A stretch of 64,000 nt of DNA, from positions 1,612,001-1,676,000 of the forward strand of contig NZ_AP024903.1 of NCBI RefSeq assembly GCF_024347095.1, written 5' to 3'. The notes beneath the pieces were generated by a model that saw nothing but the letters and a program-made list of their open reading frames with translations, searched no databases and was not told the origin of the DNA. The stretch comes from Vibrio rhizosphaerae. Lineage in GTDB: Bacteria > Pseudomonadota > Gammaproteobacteria > Enterobacterales > Vibrionaceae. The first letter of the stretch is position 1; every line of letters starts with the position of its first letter. Shown piece after piece: positions 47,193 through 56,453 of the stretch. Both the position numbers and the translations under genes were made by a program.

Positions 47193-47915
47193 CTATATCC
47201 AAAAATCATTGATTGGCCGAGAGCGATCATAGTGATTAGCGATCTGCGCCTGAAGAAGCTCTGCTGTAGCGAGTGCATCAAATAATGCATCATGCAGCGG
47301 GTAGTGTGGCAATCCATAGCGTTCTCTGGTATTCCCCAGTCGGACTGATGGCTTTTTCTTAAAGCTGTTCATCAAATTCAGTATCCCTCCGGATTGCTGA
47401 GCCAAAATTCGCTCTTCGAGATGCATGGTGTCAACAACCGGGAACTCAATCCCTTCTTGAATTCTCTCTTTCAGCGCCTGATCGAGGAATTGGCGCTCAA
47501 TCGGATGATAATGCACGACGATTATTTTTCCTGCCATAAGATGCAAGATCTCATCAAGAAACTCATTTAAATCAGGTGCGTCCATAATATCTGTATGTGT
47601 AATACCATGAACAATGATAGACGACTCTTTTAAAGGACGACGTGGTTTCACCAGCCAGTGTTTAGACTGCCCCGGTTTGATTCGATCCAGCGTGAAAGGG
47701 ACCGCGCCAATCGTGACAATTTCATCCTTGGCCTGATTCAGGCCCGTTGTCTCAAAATCAAGTGCCAGAAACTCAATTTCTCCAATCGGGGTATCTGCAT
47801 CGGGTAGTAATTGCTGATAGAAATAATGAAGCGACGGATGCGTTACCCGTTTCTGCTTGAGCTGATACTTTTTTTGCCAGTCAATACTGGGCGCTTTCAA
47901 TAGTTTTTTTAGCAT
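47193..47915 (-). CDS. DnaQ-like 3'-5' exonuclease
   Basis: A 240-residue DEDDh-type exonuclease. Exo I reads LALDFETTGL, Exo II lies in KIIVVHYHPIERQFLD, and Exo III in HYPLHDALFDALATAELL with the general-base histidine. It is the size of the DNA polymerase III epsilon domain but lacks a polymerase-binding tail, and is probably a general proofreading or RNA-trimming enzyme. The upstream gene's TAA lies one base before ATG 47915; GTG 47927, overlapping that gene, is an alternative start. The two are translationally coupled. Confidence 0.9.
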   Translation of the reverse strand: MLKKLLKAPSIDWQKKYQLKQKRVTHPSLHYFYQQLLPDADTPIGEIEFLALDFETTGLNQAKDEIVTIGAVPFTLDRIKPGQSKHWLVKPRRPLKESSIIVHGITHTDIMDAPDLNEFLDEILHLMAGKIIVVHYHPIERQFLDQALKERIQEGIEFPVVDTMHLEERILAQQSGGILNLMNSFKKKPSVRLGNTRERYGLPHYPLHDALFDALATAELLQAQIANHYDRSRPINDFWI

Positions 47916-47916
47916 A

Positions 47917-49812
47917 TTATGAGGCACGAGGTGAACTGCTTGCTTTATAACGATATTTCAAAAAGTTTTGCGCATTGCTCAAAATTTGAAATGCATCTTT
48001 CAGGTTCCGTCGTTCGAAATCCGAGAGGTTTTCCGGCTCAATATTGTTGTCCGGTTCAATTCGGTTTTCGACGTCATAGGCCTGATGGCGGATACGCACC
48101 ATCGAGATAAATTCAAGCGCATCTCTGAGGTTTTCACCACCACCTTTCGGGAGGAGACCGTATTCGATAATATCATCCAACCGTTCAAATGAATTTTTTG
48201 CATGTGAGCCAATCGCAAGGGCATGAACCCGAATGACATCGGCCAGCGGTGCGGTGCCTCGTCTTTTGAGATTGATAGAATTATTGTGACGACCATCTTT
48301 TTCCATCACAAAATTTTTGAAAAATCCTAATGGCGGGGTGCGGTTTAAAGCATTTCTGGCCAGACAGGCAAGGAAGCGGGGGCTTTGTCGCGCGCGTCTG
48401 ACAATAAACCGATTCAGTTGTTCTGCCCAGCGGGTTTGCCCGTAGACGCCATCCAGATCGAAGAAAATTGATGCGTTCAACAAGGCTTTCGGATTCGGGT
48501 CATCAATCCAATCGGAGAAGCAGGCTTCCCACTCCTGACGGGTCATCCGCCACATCGGATTGGTTGCCATGATATCACCGGTACAATAGCTATAACCGCA
48601 ACGCGCTAACCCATCACAAACAAAGTGAGCCAGTTTGTTAAAGTAGTCGTCATGTTTGTTGGCGTCATAACGATTGTCGAGAATGATGGCGTTGTCCTGA
48701 TCGGTAACGACCAGTTGTTCATCTCTTCCCATTGAACCTAATGCGAGAAAACAGAAAGGGATGGGGGCCGGCCCGTATTCAATTTCTGCCAGTTCAATAA
48801 TGCGCTGTTTAAAGCTTCTGCCGATAACAGACATTGCAGTGCCAATCATGTGGGCATTCGCATCTTCATTGACCAGACGAACGAAACTTTCTTTGACCTG
48901 TTCGGCAATCGTCACCAAATCATCCACACTATTTTGATGAAAGATACTACTGACTAATAACAGTGAGTTCTGTGACTGATAACGAACCAAATCGGTTGTC
49001 TCGAGGATGCCTAATGGCTTGTTCTCTTTCAGAATCGGGAGATGGTGAATTTTGTGACGCAACATAGCCATCATTGCTTCATAAACATAAGCGTTATGAT
49101 CAAGGGTTAACAGCTCGGTTGTCATGACTTCACGAATTGGCCGCTGAGGAGAAATTGCATTCGCTAAGACTCGGGTACACAGATCTCTGTCTGTAATAAT
49201 ACCTAATTGTGGTTTGTCATCCTGATCATCTGCCTCAGGCTGATCAGTATTTAAAATGAGCAGGGCAGAGACATTTTCCTCAGCCATTTTTTGGGCGGTG
49301 TCGTGGATCGATGTTTCCGGTGAGATCCAGATTGCTTCACCGGTTAGCAAATTCTTGACTTTGGCGGTGGACAAATCATTCGTTTCCACCGTACTGGAAA
49401 TCGCATGGCGCAGTCTGGTTTTATCGTTAACTTCAACAAAATCGGCAAATACTTCATAGTTATCATATAGCATTTGAAAGTGTGCTTCCGGAATCCGGTA
49501 AACCAGCGTATCTTCAATCGCCGTGACAGGAAAAACGACTTTGTTATTGGTCAATAATCCCATTTGTCCAAATAGGTCACCTTGTGAGAGGCGGTTGTAA
49601 AGCTCGCCTTTGCGTCGATACACTTCGACGGCACCACTCCGGATGATGAACAAATCCTCAATAGTATCCCCGTTTTGAATAATCGGTGTATCCTTGCGAA
49701 AGTAGGTGATCTCTATCTGTTGCACCATCGCTTCAAGTGCTGTCTCTTCCAGCTCATTGAATGGGGGATATTGAGCAAAAAATTGTTTAATTTCCAATAA
49801 TTCTGTATGCAT
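47917..49812 (-). CDS. Cyclic-nucleotide-binding/CBS/DUF294 nucleotidyltransferase-like protein
   Basis: A 631-residue cytoplasmic sensor-like protein. Order: a cNMP-binding domain (15-120) with the jelly-roll LSQGDLFGQMGLLTN; a CBS pair (about 155-290); a DUF294 nucleotidyltransferase-like part (320-460) with GSMGRDEQLVVTDQDNAIIL, which keeps the aspartate-containing TDQD; and the helical DUF294 C-terminus. Such proteins may adenylylate or uridylylate a partner. In several proteobacteria they are paired with a DnaQ-like exonuclease, as here, often near acs. The ligand and target are not known. Confidence 0.9.
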   Translation of the reverse strand: MHTELLEIKQFFAQYPPFNELEETALEAMVQQIEITYFRKDTPIIQNGDTIEDLFIIRSGAVEVYRRKGELYNRLSQGDLFGQMGLLTNNKVVFPVTAIEDTLVYRIPEAHFQMLYDNYEVFADFVEVNDKTRLRHAISSTVETNDLSTAKVKNLLTGEAIWISPETSIHDTAQKMAEENVSALLILNTDQPEADDQDDKPQLGIITDRDLCTRVLANAISPQRPIREVMTTELLTLDHNAYVYEAMMAMLRHKIHHLPILKENKPLGILETTDLVRYQSQNSLLLVSSIFHQNSVDDLVTIAEQVKESFVRLVNEDANAHMIGTAMSVIGRSFKQRIIELAEIEYGPAPIPFCFLALGSMGRDEQLVVTDQDNAIILDNRYDANKHDDYFNKLAHFVCDGLARCGYSYCTGDIMATNPMWRMTRQEWEACFSDWIDDPNPKALLNASIFFDLDGVYGQTRWAEQLNRFIVRRARQSPRFLACLARNALNRTPPLGFFKNFVMEKDGRHNNSINLKRRGTAPLADVIRVHALAIGSHAKNSFERLDDIIEYGLLPKGGGENLRDALEFISMVRIRHQAYDVENRIEPDNNIEPENLSDFERRNLKDAFQILSNAQNFLKYRYKASSSPRAS

Positions 49813-49920
49813 ATAGGTTTCTCTATCACGAGATAACGAGTATTTCTATCATCATAGCAGGAAGAGACGATGGGTTCGATGGAAGCACATGAATGTATTA
49901 AAAAAGTGAATTGAACCAGA

Positions 49921-49944
49921 GGAAAAGCCCGGTGATACCGGGCT
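49921..49944 (-). terminator. Rho-independent terminator of tctCBA
   Basis: On the minus strand an 8-base AGCCCGGT stem with a 3-base loop is followed by four T residues and CC. It lies 11 bases past the tctA stop. Confidence 0.8.
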
Positions 49945-49954
49945 GCTCTTGAGG

Positions 49955-51484
49955 TTAAGAATGATGTAATGCAGTTTTGCGGGTTTTCAAATGACTGAGA
50001 ATCACACTGAAGAGAGGGCTGATCAGTAATAAAATGGCCAGAGATGTGAAGACCAAAGTAATCGGCCGTTCCCAAAGGAAACTCAGTTCTCCATCTGTGA
50101 TCATCAACGCACGCCGCAGGTTTTCTTCCATCAGTCCGCCGAGGATGAATCCCAGTAGCAAAGGGGCCAGTGGAAAATTTGCCAGTCGTAATAAGATGGC
50201 TCCGATCGCAATCAAAATCATGATGAAAACATCCACGGTATTGAACGATACAAGATAGACACCGGTTATGGAGAAAAACAGAATCATCGGTAGGAGTACG
50301 GTCCGCGGCACGGCCAGTAAACGTGAAATATAAGGAATCAATGGCAGATTCAAAATAATCAACACGATATTGCCGAAATACATGGAAATAATCACTGACC
50401 AAAATACATCCGGGTGTTCCACAAACAAGCGGGGACCCGGTTGAATGCCATAGGCAATCAGCGCACCAAGCATAATTGCTGTTGTGCCAGATCCCGGAAT
50501 ACCCAGAGTCAGCAGGGGCACGAATGAACCACTGGATGCTGCATTGTTGGCTGACTCCGGAGCAACGAGCCCCCGAATTGAGCCTTTGCCGAATGACGCT
50601 TGTTTGTCTTTGGGAGCGAGGTTTCGCTCCAGACCATAACTTAGAAATGCTGCAATCGTTGCCCCGGCACCGGGTAAGACGCCGGTGAAGAATCCCAGAA
50701 TCGAAGAGCGGACAGCAACAGGAGCCGCTTCTTTAAACTCTTCTTTATTAATTTTCATGCTTCCGAGTTCGCTCATTTTTTGGGTTTCCGTATGGCGTGT
50801 ATCAGCCTCAGGTTTTAAAATGCCCATTAATGTTTCACCTAAAGCAAAGGTGGCCATCGCCAGCATCAGAAAACTAAAGCCATCCATCAGATCGGTTAAA
50901 CCAAAGGTGAATCGCTCAACACCAATCCCTTTATCAATCCCAACAGTAGAAAGCATCAGGCCTAAGATCGTCATCATCCATGCTTTCAAAATTTGCCCTT
51001 TACCGGCAAAAGCGGCGACAGCGGACAGACCGACTAACATCAGTGCAAAATAATCGGCAGATTGAAAACTGAGCGAAACACTGGCGAGTGCCGGAGCTGC
51101 GAAGAGCAACATAATTGCGGAGAGTGTTCCGCCGGTAAACGAAGCATAAGCCGCTAATGCCAATGCTTTGCCTGCTTGTCCTTTTTGTGCCATCGGGTAT
51201 CCGTCAAAAGCCGTGACGACGGTCGATGAACACCCCGGCGCATTGATTAAAATCGACGAAGTCGAACCGCCAAAAATTGCACCGTAGTAAACCCCAGCCA
51301 TCAGAATCAGGCCGGAAGAGGGCTCTAAGCCATAGGTGATTGGGATCATCAGGGCAATTGCTGAAATTGGCCCTAATCCCGGTAACATGCCGATAAATGT
51401 ACCGACAAAACATCCGACAACCACCATCATCAGGTTCATCGGCAGAACTGCGGTACTAAGTCCCTGAAGAATTCCATCTAACAT
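49955..51484 (-). CDS. tctA: Tripartite tricarboxylate transporter, large permease TctA
   Basis: A 509-residue membrane protein with about twelve helices. The family's conserved parts GMLPGLGPISAIALMIP near the start, GVLPGAGATIAAFLSYGLER near 265 and PLLTLGIPGSGTTAIMLGAL near 325 are all present. It forms the channel part with TctB, fed by TctC, for citrate or a related tricarboxylate. GGAGACTGCAATG gives a good start. It is the last gene of the tctCBA operon, with a terminator after it. Confidence 0.96.
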   Translation of the reverse strand: MLDGILQGLSTAVLPMNLMMVVVGCFVGTFIGMLPGLGPISAIALMIPITYGLEPSSGLILMAGVYYGAIFGGSTSSILINAPGCSSTVVTAFDGYPMAQKGQAGKALALAAYASFTGGTLSAIMLLFAAPALASVSLSFQSADYFALMLVGLSAVAAFAGKGQILKAWMMTILGLMLSTVGIDKGIGVERFTFGLTDLMDGFSFLMLAMATFALGETLMGILKPEADTRHTETQKMSELGSMKINKEEFKEAAPVAVRSSILGFFTGVLPGAGATIAAFLSYGLERNLAPKDKQASFGKGSIRGLVAPESANNAASSGSFVPLLTLGIPGSGTTAIMLGALIAYGIQPGPRLFVEHPDVFWSVIISMYFGNIVLIILNLPLIPYISRLLAVPRTVLLPMILFFSITGVYLVSFNTVDVFIMILIAIGAILLRLANFPLAPLLLGFILGGLMEENLRRALMITDGELSFLWERPITLVFTSLAILLLISPLFSVILSHLKTRKTALHHS

Positions 51485-51497
51485 TGCAGTCTCCTTT

Positions 51498-51995
51498 TTA
51501 CCAGATCGTGAAGATGACGCCGGGTTCCAGATAAATATCCAGACCTTGAGTCAGTAACAGATAAAAGCTTAAGACAAAGGGAAATGAGGCCCCGAACAGG
51601 ACTTTTTTACGTCGTTCGCCTAAGAGATAGAACCCGATCGCGAGAAAAAGCGTTGTGGCAACCACGAAGCCGACATAGGTCAGACCGATGCCATAGAACG
51701 TCATTAAAATCAGGAAACTGATGAGTAACTTCCAGTTGAATTGGAGTACAGCGCCACTTTTTTGATCGGGTTGCCCGGTGACGAGTAGTATCACAGCAAG
51801 AATGATCCCGATATAAGTGAGTAAAATCGGTAGTGTTCTGGCGGTAAAAGGTTCGTATTCATCTCCCGGAAGCAGAGGAATATTGAAGGTTTGATAGCCA
51901 TAAACCAGACAAAATACGAGAAAAATTAAGGCGCCAACTCTATCGCGACTTAATAGATATTCTCTTGAGAGCAGTGGATTTATTTTAGTAGACAT
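51498..51995 (-). CDS. tctB: Tripartite tricarboxylate transporter, small permease TctB
   Basis: A 165-residue membrane protein with four predicted helices (about 20-38, 60-80, 95-130, 140-160), the usual layout of TctB. It assists TctA; sequence conservation in this family is low, so the call rests on topology and position. ATG 51995 follows GGAGTC. It sits between tctC and tctA, 13 bases from tctA. Confidence 0.92.
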   Translation of the reverse strand: MSTKINPLLSREYLLSRDRVGALIFLVFCLVYGYQTFNIPLLPGDEYEPFTARTLPILLTYIGIILAVILLVTGQPDQKSGAVLQFNWKLLISFLILMTFYGIGLTYVGFVVATTLFLAIGFYLLGERRKKVLFGASFPFVLSFYLLLTQGLDIYLEPGVIFTIW

Positions 51996-52108
51996 TATCC
52001 GACTCCATGGGTGTGAGGGCGTCATATACAGGTCGCCTGGACGGGGAATCTCAACAAAGGATTCAGCAAACCTGCATATGACAGTTGATGTTCTCGTTTG
52101 GGGAATAA

Positions 52109-53080
52109 TTATTGAATGAAGCCCAGTTCACGCAGCAGCGTTCTCATCTGGTTTTCCTGTGCTTCAAGGAACGCATTGAATTCCGGTGCTGGCTTATAGT
52201 TATCGACCCAACCGTTCCGGTCCCGAAGCGTTTTCCATTCGGGGGTCTGGTACATTTTTTCCAGCACGTTGTCCCACGCCGCGACTTTTTCTTTACTCAC
52301 TCCCGGTGCGGCAAAGAAGCCGCGCCAGTTAGCAAATACAGTTGGATTGCCATACTCTTTTAATGTCGGAATATCTGGTGCGGAAGGAAGACGCTCCGGT
52401 GCAGTGACAGCGACAATTCTGATCTGTCCGGCTTTTGACATCTCAAGCACTTCCCCTAAACCGGTTGAGAGGAGTTGTGTTTCTCCGGATAACAAAGCTG
52501 CCATTGCTTTACCGCCGCCATCATATGCGATGTAACGAACGGCTCTCGGATCGAAATTTTCGCCTTTGAATGCTTCAGCTACGACCAGATGATCTGTACT
52601 CCCACGGGCTGAGCCGCCGGCAATCTTGATTTTTCGAGGGTTATCCCGAAAATCAGCAACAATGTCTTTCCATGTTTTATATTTTGAGTCGGCACGCACA
52701 ACAATGGCACTGTAATCCGAAACAATTGCCGCGACAGGGGTCATGTCCCGAAATGACTGAGGGAAAATGCCGGAAAGCGAGCGGACAACAATCGGGCTCG
52801 AGTTAATCATCAGCGTGTCTTGTTGGCGCTCTGCCGTTTCAATCAGGTGGGCAATTGCTTTGCCACCACCACCACCGGACATATTTTGAAAAGAGACGTT
52901 ATCAATCAGTTTGGATTTATATAAAACATCACCCGTTCCGCGAGCTGTCATGTCCCAGCCACCCCCGGCACCCCCGGGAACCAGAAAATGGATTTCCTCA
53001 ATATCTGCAGCCAGTGTATTGGTGGAAAATCCAGCAGCGAGCATGGATATCAACAGGCAGGTTTTCAGTTGCTTCATCAT
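52109..53080 (-). CDS. tctC: Tricarboxylate-binding periplasmic protein TctC
   Basis: A 323-residue solute receptor of the Bug/TctC family. A signal peptide ends near residue 24 (STNTLAADI). The fold signature FLVPGGAGGGWDMTARG, ligand-binding region, follows at once, and the C-terminal part has YGNPTVFANWRGFFAAPG. It feeds TctBA. AAGGAA lies before ATG 53080. It is the first gene of the operon and is divergent from a CitA-like sensor kinase that probably controls it. Its ligand may be citrate or another dicarboxylate or tricarboxylate. Confidence 0.95.
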   Translation of the reverse strand: MMKQLKTCLLISMLAAGFSTNTLAADIEEIHFLVPGGAGGGWDMTARGTGDVLYKSKLIDNVSFQNMSGGGGGKAIAHLIETAERQQDTLMINSSPIVVRSLSGIFPQSFRDMTPVAAIVSDYSAIVVRADSKYKTWKDIVADFRDNPRKIKIAGGSARGSTDHLVVAEAFKGENFDPRAVRYIAYDGGGKAMAALLSGETQLLSTGLGEVLEMSKAGQIRIVAVTAPERLPSAPDIPTLKEYGNPTVFANWRGFFAAPGVSKEKVAAWDNVLEKMYQTPEWKTLRDRNGWVDNYKPAPEFNAFLEAQENQMRTLLRELGFIQ

Positions 53081-53371
53081 TCACGTTCCTTTTGCTGTGT
53101 GCAATTTATTTATGCTTATACGTTTTATGCGGTGTTGCTTTACGGTTGTCGCGGTTCGCTTCCTTCATCCGTAATCACTCCGAAAAGTTATACAAATGTT
53201 AAATACTTGTCCTGTTTATGGTAATAAAAGGGAATAATGAGCATTAAGAGTATTTTATTCATATTGTTCATGAAGTGTTGTAATGCGTTGAATCAATCAC
53301 AGTTATTCGTGGTGTCACTCTCCACAATGTTGAATAAGTGTTAATGTACGGCTTCTTTTCTGGAGGTACAT

Positions 53372-54988
53372 ATGACATGGAATCAGATTAGTTTCCGTAA
53401 ACGGATGTTGATCATCATGACCTTTTCTGGACTCGTTGAGTTGCTGATTCTGGCACTGGCTGGTTTTTCTTATATCCGCCATCAGCAAGAAGAAGATATG
53501 GGGCAGAAGGCATTGCGTGTTGCTACGTTTCTGTCTCAATCTCCGGCTGTGATTGAGATGATTCGTCAAAAAGATACCAGTCAGCAGCAGTATTACCGTG
53601 ATCTGACTTATATGATCGGGGCGGCATTTATTGTGATCGGTAATCGTCAGGGGATTCGTCTGGTTCACCCGTTGGGAGAACGGATTGGTCTGCCGATGGT
53701 TGGGGGCGATAATCAAAGAGCACTGCGAGAAGGCCAGTCTTATATCTCATTTGCGCATGGTTCTCTGGGACGTTCCGTCCGGGGGAAGTCCGCAGTGATT
53801 GATGCATCGGGTCATATCATTGGTGTGGTATCGGTGGGTTACCTGATTGAGCGATTACAGGACAGGGTTGAACCCTATTTGTATTATCTGTTGATCATTG
53901 TCGTGTTGGTGGTGGTGGTCAATGGGCTCATTTCCGGATATGTCTCCCAACGCTTTCAAAAAGCAATTCTCGGATTTGAGCCTGAAGAGATCGGGCGTCT
54001 CTACGGAGAGCTTGATGTCACCATGAGTACCTTAAAAGAGGGCATTCTGAGTATTGATGAAAAGGGGTATCTTCGCTCTATCAACCGAAGTGCCTGCGAT
54101 ATTCTGGGAATCGATAAAGATAAAGCGTTGAATCGTTTATTAACGGATTCGTTGCATGACAGTAATCTCTATACCTTGCTGGAAACCGGACAAACCGATA
54201 GTGATATTGAATTGTATCTCAATCATCAGCGGCTGATTGCTAACCGGAGCCCGATCGTGGTTGATGGACGGGTTGTCGGTGCGGTTGCCAGTTTTCGATT
54301 ACGTGATGAAATCAATGATTTAACCGAGCAACTGTCCCAAACGAAAGCTTATGCGGAGCTGTTACGGGCACAAACACATGAACATCGAAATAAGCTAAAT
54401 ACAATCAGTGGTTTAGTCCAAATGGGAGAGCTAGAAGCTGTCCAACAGTTGATTGGTCAGGAGACCGAACATTATCAGACATTGATCGAATTTTTGCGTG
54501 GCGCGATCAAAGATCCATTGATCGCGGGAATGTTGCTGGGTAAAAGTGAACGGGCCCGGGAATTATCGCTGGAGCTTCGGGTTGAAGAGGGAACCTCGCT
54601 GGACGCATTACCGGAGCACCTCCGCGCTGAAGATGTGGTGACGATATTGGGAAATCTAATTGATAATGCCTTTGAAGCGGTTCTGACCTCTGTACGGCAA
54701 AGTAAACATATTGCTTATGAGCGGCGTATTATCGATGTTTCGATCAGTGACTATGGGCATGACATTATTCTGGAAGTTGATGATCAAGGGTGTGGTCTGC
54801 CGGATGGTGTTAGTGTGAACCGACTGACCGAAAGAGGGGTATCAAGCAAAAGCTATCAGGGACGCGGCGTTGGATTATTTCTGGTGCAGCAGTTGACTGA
54901 CAGATACCACGGGCAGTTAGACATGTACGATAAAAAGGGAAATGGCACAAGAATGACGGTTTATTTGCCCAAGGAGCCATTGATATGA
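53372..54988 (+). CDS. CitA/DcuS-type sensor histidine kinase
   Basis: A 538-residue membrane kinase. Helix 1 (about 13-32) leads to a periplasmic PASp/sCache domain (about 35-170) with GNRQGIRLVHP and RGKSAVID, the carboxylate-binding pattern of the CitA family. Helix 2 is followed by a cytoplasmic PAS (about 215-310) and a SPOB/HisKA_7-type dimer with HEHRNKLNTISGL as the phosphorylation site, then a HATPase with GNLIDNAFEA and GRGVGLFLV. It overlaps the regulator gene by four bases. It lies divergent to tctCBA, the likely target; the signal is probably citrate or tricarballylate. Confidence 0.94.
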   Translation: MTWNQISFRKRMLIIMTFSGLVELLILALAGFSYIRHQQEEDMGQKALRVATFLSQSPAVIEMIRQKDTSQQQYYRDLTYMIGAAFIVIGNRQGIRLVHPLGERIGLPMVGGDNQRALREGQSYISFAHGSLGRSVRGKSAVIDASGHIIGVVSVGYLIERLQDRVEPYLYYLLIIVVLVVVVNGLISGYVSQRFQKAILGFEPEEIGRLYGELDVTMSTLKEGILSIDEKGYLRSINRSACDILGIDKDKALNRLLTDSLHDSNLYTLLETGQTDSDIELYLNHQRLIANRSPIVVDGRVVGAVASFRLRDEINDLTEQLSQTKAYAELLRAQTHEHRNKLNTISGLVQMGELEAVQQLIGQETEHYQTLIEFLRGAIKDPLIAGMLLGKSERARELSLELRVEEGTSLDALPEHLRAEDVVTILGNLIDNAFEAVLTSVRQSKHIAYERRIIDVSISDYGHDIILEVDDQGCGLPDGVSVNRLTERGVSSKSYQGRGVGLFLVQQLTDRYHGQLDMYDKKGNGTRMTVYLPKEPLI

Positions 54989-55665
54989 ATACCAGAGTCA
55001 TGATTATTGAAGATGATCTGGTGATTGCTCAGCTTCATCAGCGTTATCTGGAACAAATCGGTGGATTCGAGGTGGTTGGTATTGCCACCAATAAAAGAGA
55101 AGCAGAGATGCAGTTGTCACTGCTTGCACCGGATCTCATTCTTTTAGATGTTTATTTACCCGATGGCACTGGATTAGAGATTTTGCAGCAGTCGAGAAGC
55201 AATCAGGATCAATGTGATGTGATTTTGATTACAGCAGCCCGAGATGTCGGAACACTACAGCAGGCAATGCGTTATGGTGTCGTCGATTATTTACTGAAAC
55301 CTGTCGTGTTTTCCAGACTTGAATCCGCGATGCAAAAATATCAGCGACTACGGCAGCAGTTGACCGAAGCGGGCGGCCTTGATCAGGGGGTCATCGATAA
55401 AATGCTTTCTAGTCCGGCTGGCGCATCAACAACATGTGTGGAGAAACTCCCGAAAGGGATTGATGCTGTGACTTTGGATAAAATTCGCAAACTTTTTCAG
55501 GATCATGTTTTACTGACCGCTGATGAGGCCGGAGAACAAATCGGAGCGAGTCGAACGACTGCCAGACGCTATCTGGAGTACCTGAATGGTACCGGGGAAC
55601 TTATTTCAGATGTGAACTACGGGACGGTTGGCCGTCCTGAACGTTGTTATCAACGCAAAGGTTAA
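54985..55665 (+). CDS. CitB/DcuR-type response regulator
   Basis: A 226-residue regulator. The receiver domain (1-120) holds DD near residue 8 (IIEDDLVI), the phospho-aspartate in LILLDVYLPDGTG and the later lysine in LLKPV. The C-terminal part is a CitB-type helix-turn-helix with ASRTTARRYLEYL. It overlaps the kinase gene as ATGA. It is expected to activate tctCBA when citrate-type carboxylates are sensed. The 3' end faces the HAD gene with a perfect hairpin between. Confidence 0.94.
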   Translation: MNTRVMIIEDDLVIAQLHQRYLEQIGGFEVVGIATNKREAEMQLSLLAPDLILLDVYLPDGTGLEILQQSRSNQDQCDVILITAARDVGTLQQAMRYGVVDYLLKPVVFSRLESAMQKYQRLRQQLTEAGGLDQGVIDKMLSSPAGASTTCVEKLPKGIDAVTLDKIRKLFQDHVLLTADEAGEQIGASRTTARRYLEYLNGTGELISDVNYGTVGRPERCYQRKG

Positions 55666-55699
55666 ATATCAGGCGAATCCATACGATGCAAGGATGGCA

Positions 55700-55730
55700 A
55701 TACTCAGTGGGTGAATCGCCCACTGAGTAT
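55700..55730. terminator. Perfect hairpin between convergent genes
   Basis: A 12-base ATACTCAGTGGG stem with a 7-base loop lies between the CitB-type and HAD genes. There is no clear T run, so it may be a two-way weak terminator. Confidence 0.6.
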
Positions 55731-55763
55731 ATCGGTAGAAGGCCACACGATGAGAGATAAGTT

Positions 55764-56453
55764 TTAAGACGCAGGGGAGAGCTGCGTTAAGAAATGGTCA
55801 AGATGTTGTCCTACCTCTGCCGGCGTTGACGCCCGTCTCATTTGTGCCATCGACGGGAGCTGGTTATTTTGGAAGTATTCAGCGGAAACAAAGGCATCAC
55901 TGGCATGATAGCGCAATGTATCTTGATCGGCTGAACCGTCACCCACAATGATAAACTTCCCGGTCGTCTTATGCTGACTTTTCCACTGTTGTATCACTTG
56001 TACTTTTCCTTTGGAAGAAAGTAACGGGGAAGGGCGTATACTGAGCACTCGATTACCTAACCAGATAAAACGGTTGGCTGTGAGTTGATCGTATTGAATG
56101 CCCCATGCGTCTAACAAAGGGGCGATCCACTCTGTATAACCGCCTGAAATTACATGGAGTTTGACACCTTTTTCGGTTAACGAACGCAATGTCGCTTGTA
56201 ATACAGGGTCTAAAGCATCGACCCGACTTGCGACATATTGATCGATGGTTTGCTTCGTGACAAACAGTGCTGTTCTGAGCATGATCAGCTTTTCTTGCCA
56301 AGTCGCACGCCCGGCAAATGCACGAGGTGCGATTTCTGCCAGATAACGCATGGTGTCATCTCCGCCTTTCTTATGACGCAATGCGATTTTCAAAACTTCT
56401 ACCGTACTCTCTTCCGGAAGTAACGTATTATCAAAATCAAAGATGACATTCAT
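55764..56453 (-). CDS. HAD-superfamily phosphatase, phosphoserine-phosphatase-like
   Basis: A 229-residue cytoplasmic hydrolase. Motif I is DFDNTLL with the nucleophile Asp and acid Asp, motif II the serine in HVISGGYTEWI, the motif III lysine is in SSKGKVQ and motif IV is GDGSADQDTL. This is the HAD-IB arrangement shared by phosphoserine phosphatase and lipid-phosphate phosphatases. The start overlaps the acyltransferase stop by four bases. Since it follows a PlsC-like acyltransferase, its substrate may be an acylated phosphate; this is inferred. Confidence 0.9.
   Translation of the reverse strand: MNVIFDFDNTLLPEESTVEVLKIALRHKKGGDDTMRYLAEIAPRAFAGRATWQEKLIMLRTALFVTKQTIDQYVASRVDALDPVLQATLRSLTEKGVKLHVISGGYTEWIAPLLDAWGIQYDQLTANRFIWLGNRVLSIRPSPLLSSKGKVQVIQQWKSQHKTTGKFIIVGDGSADQDTLRYHASDAFVSAEYFQNNQLPSMAQMRRASTPAEVGQHLDHFLTQLSPAS

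Noticed and set aside
49713..50402. Minus-strand frame of 229 codons across tctA and the cNMP/CBS gene
   Set aside because: It overlaps two strong genes in another frame on the same strand and crosses the tct terminator.
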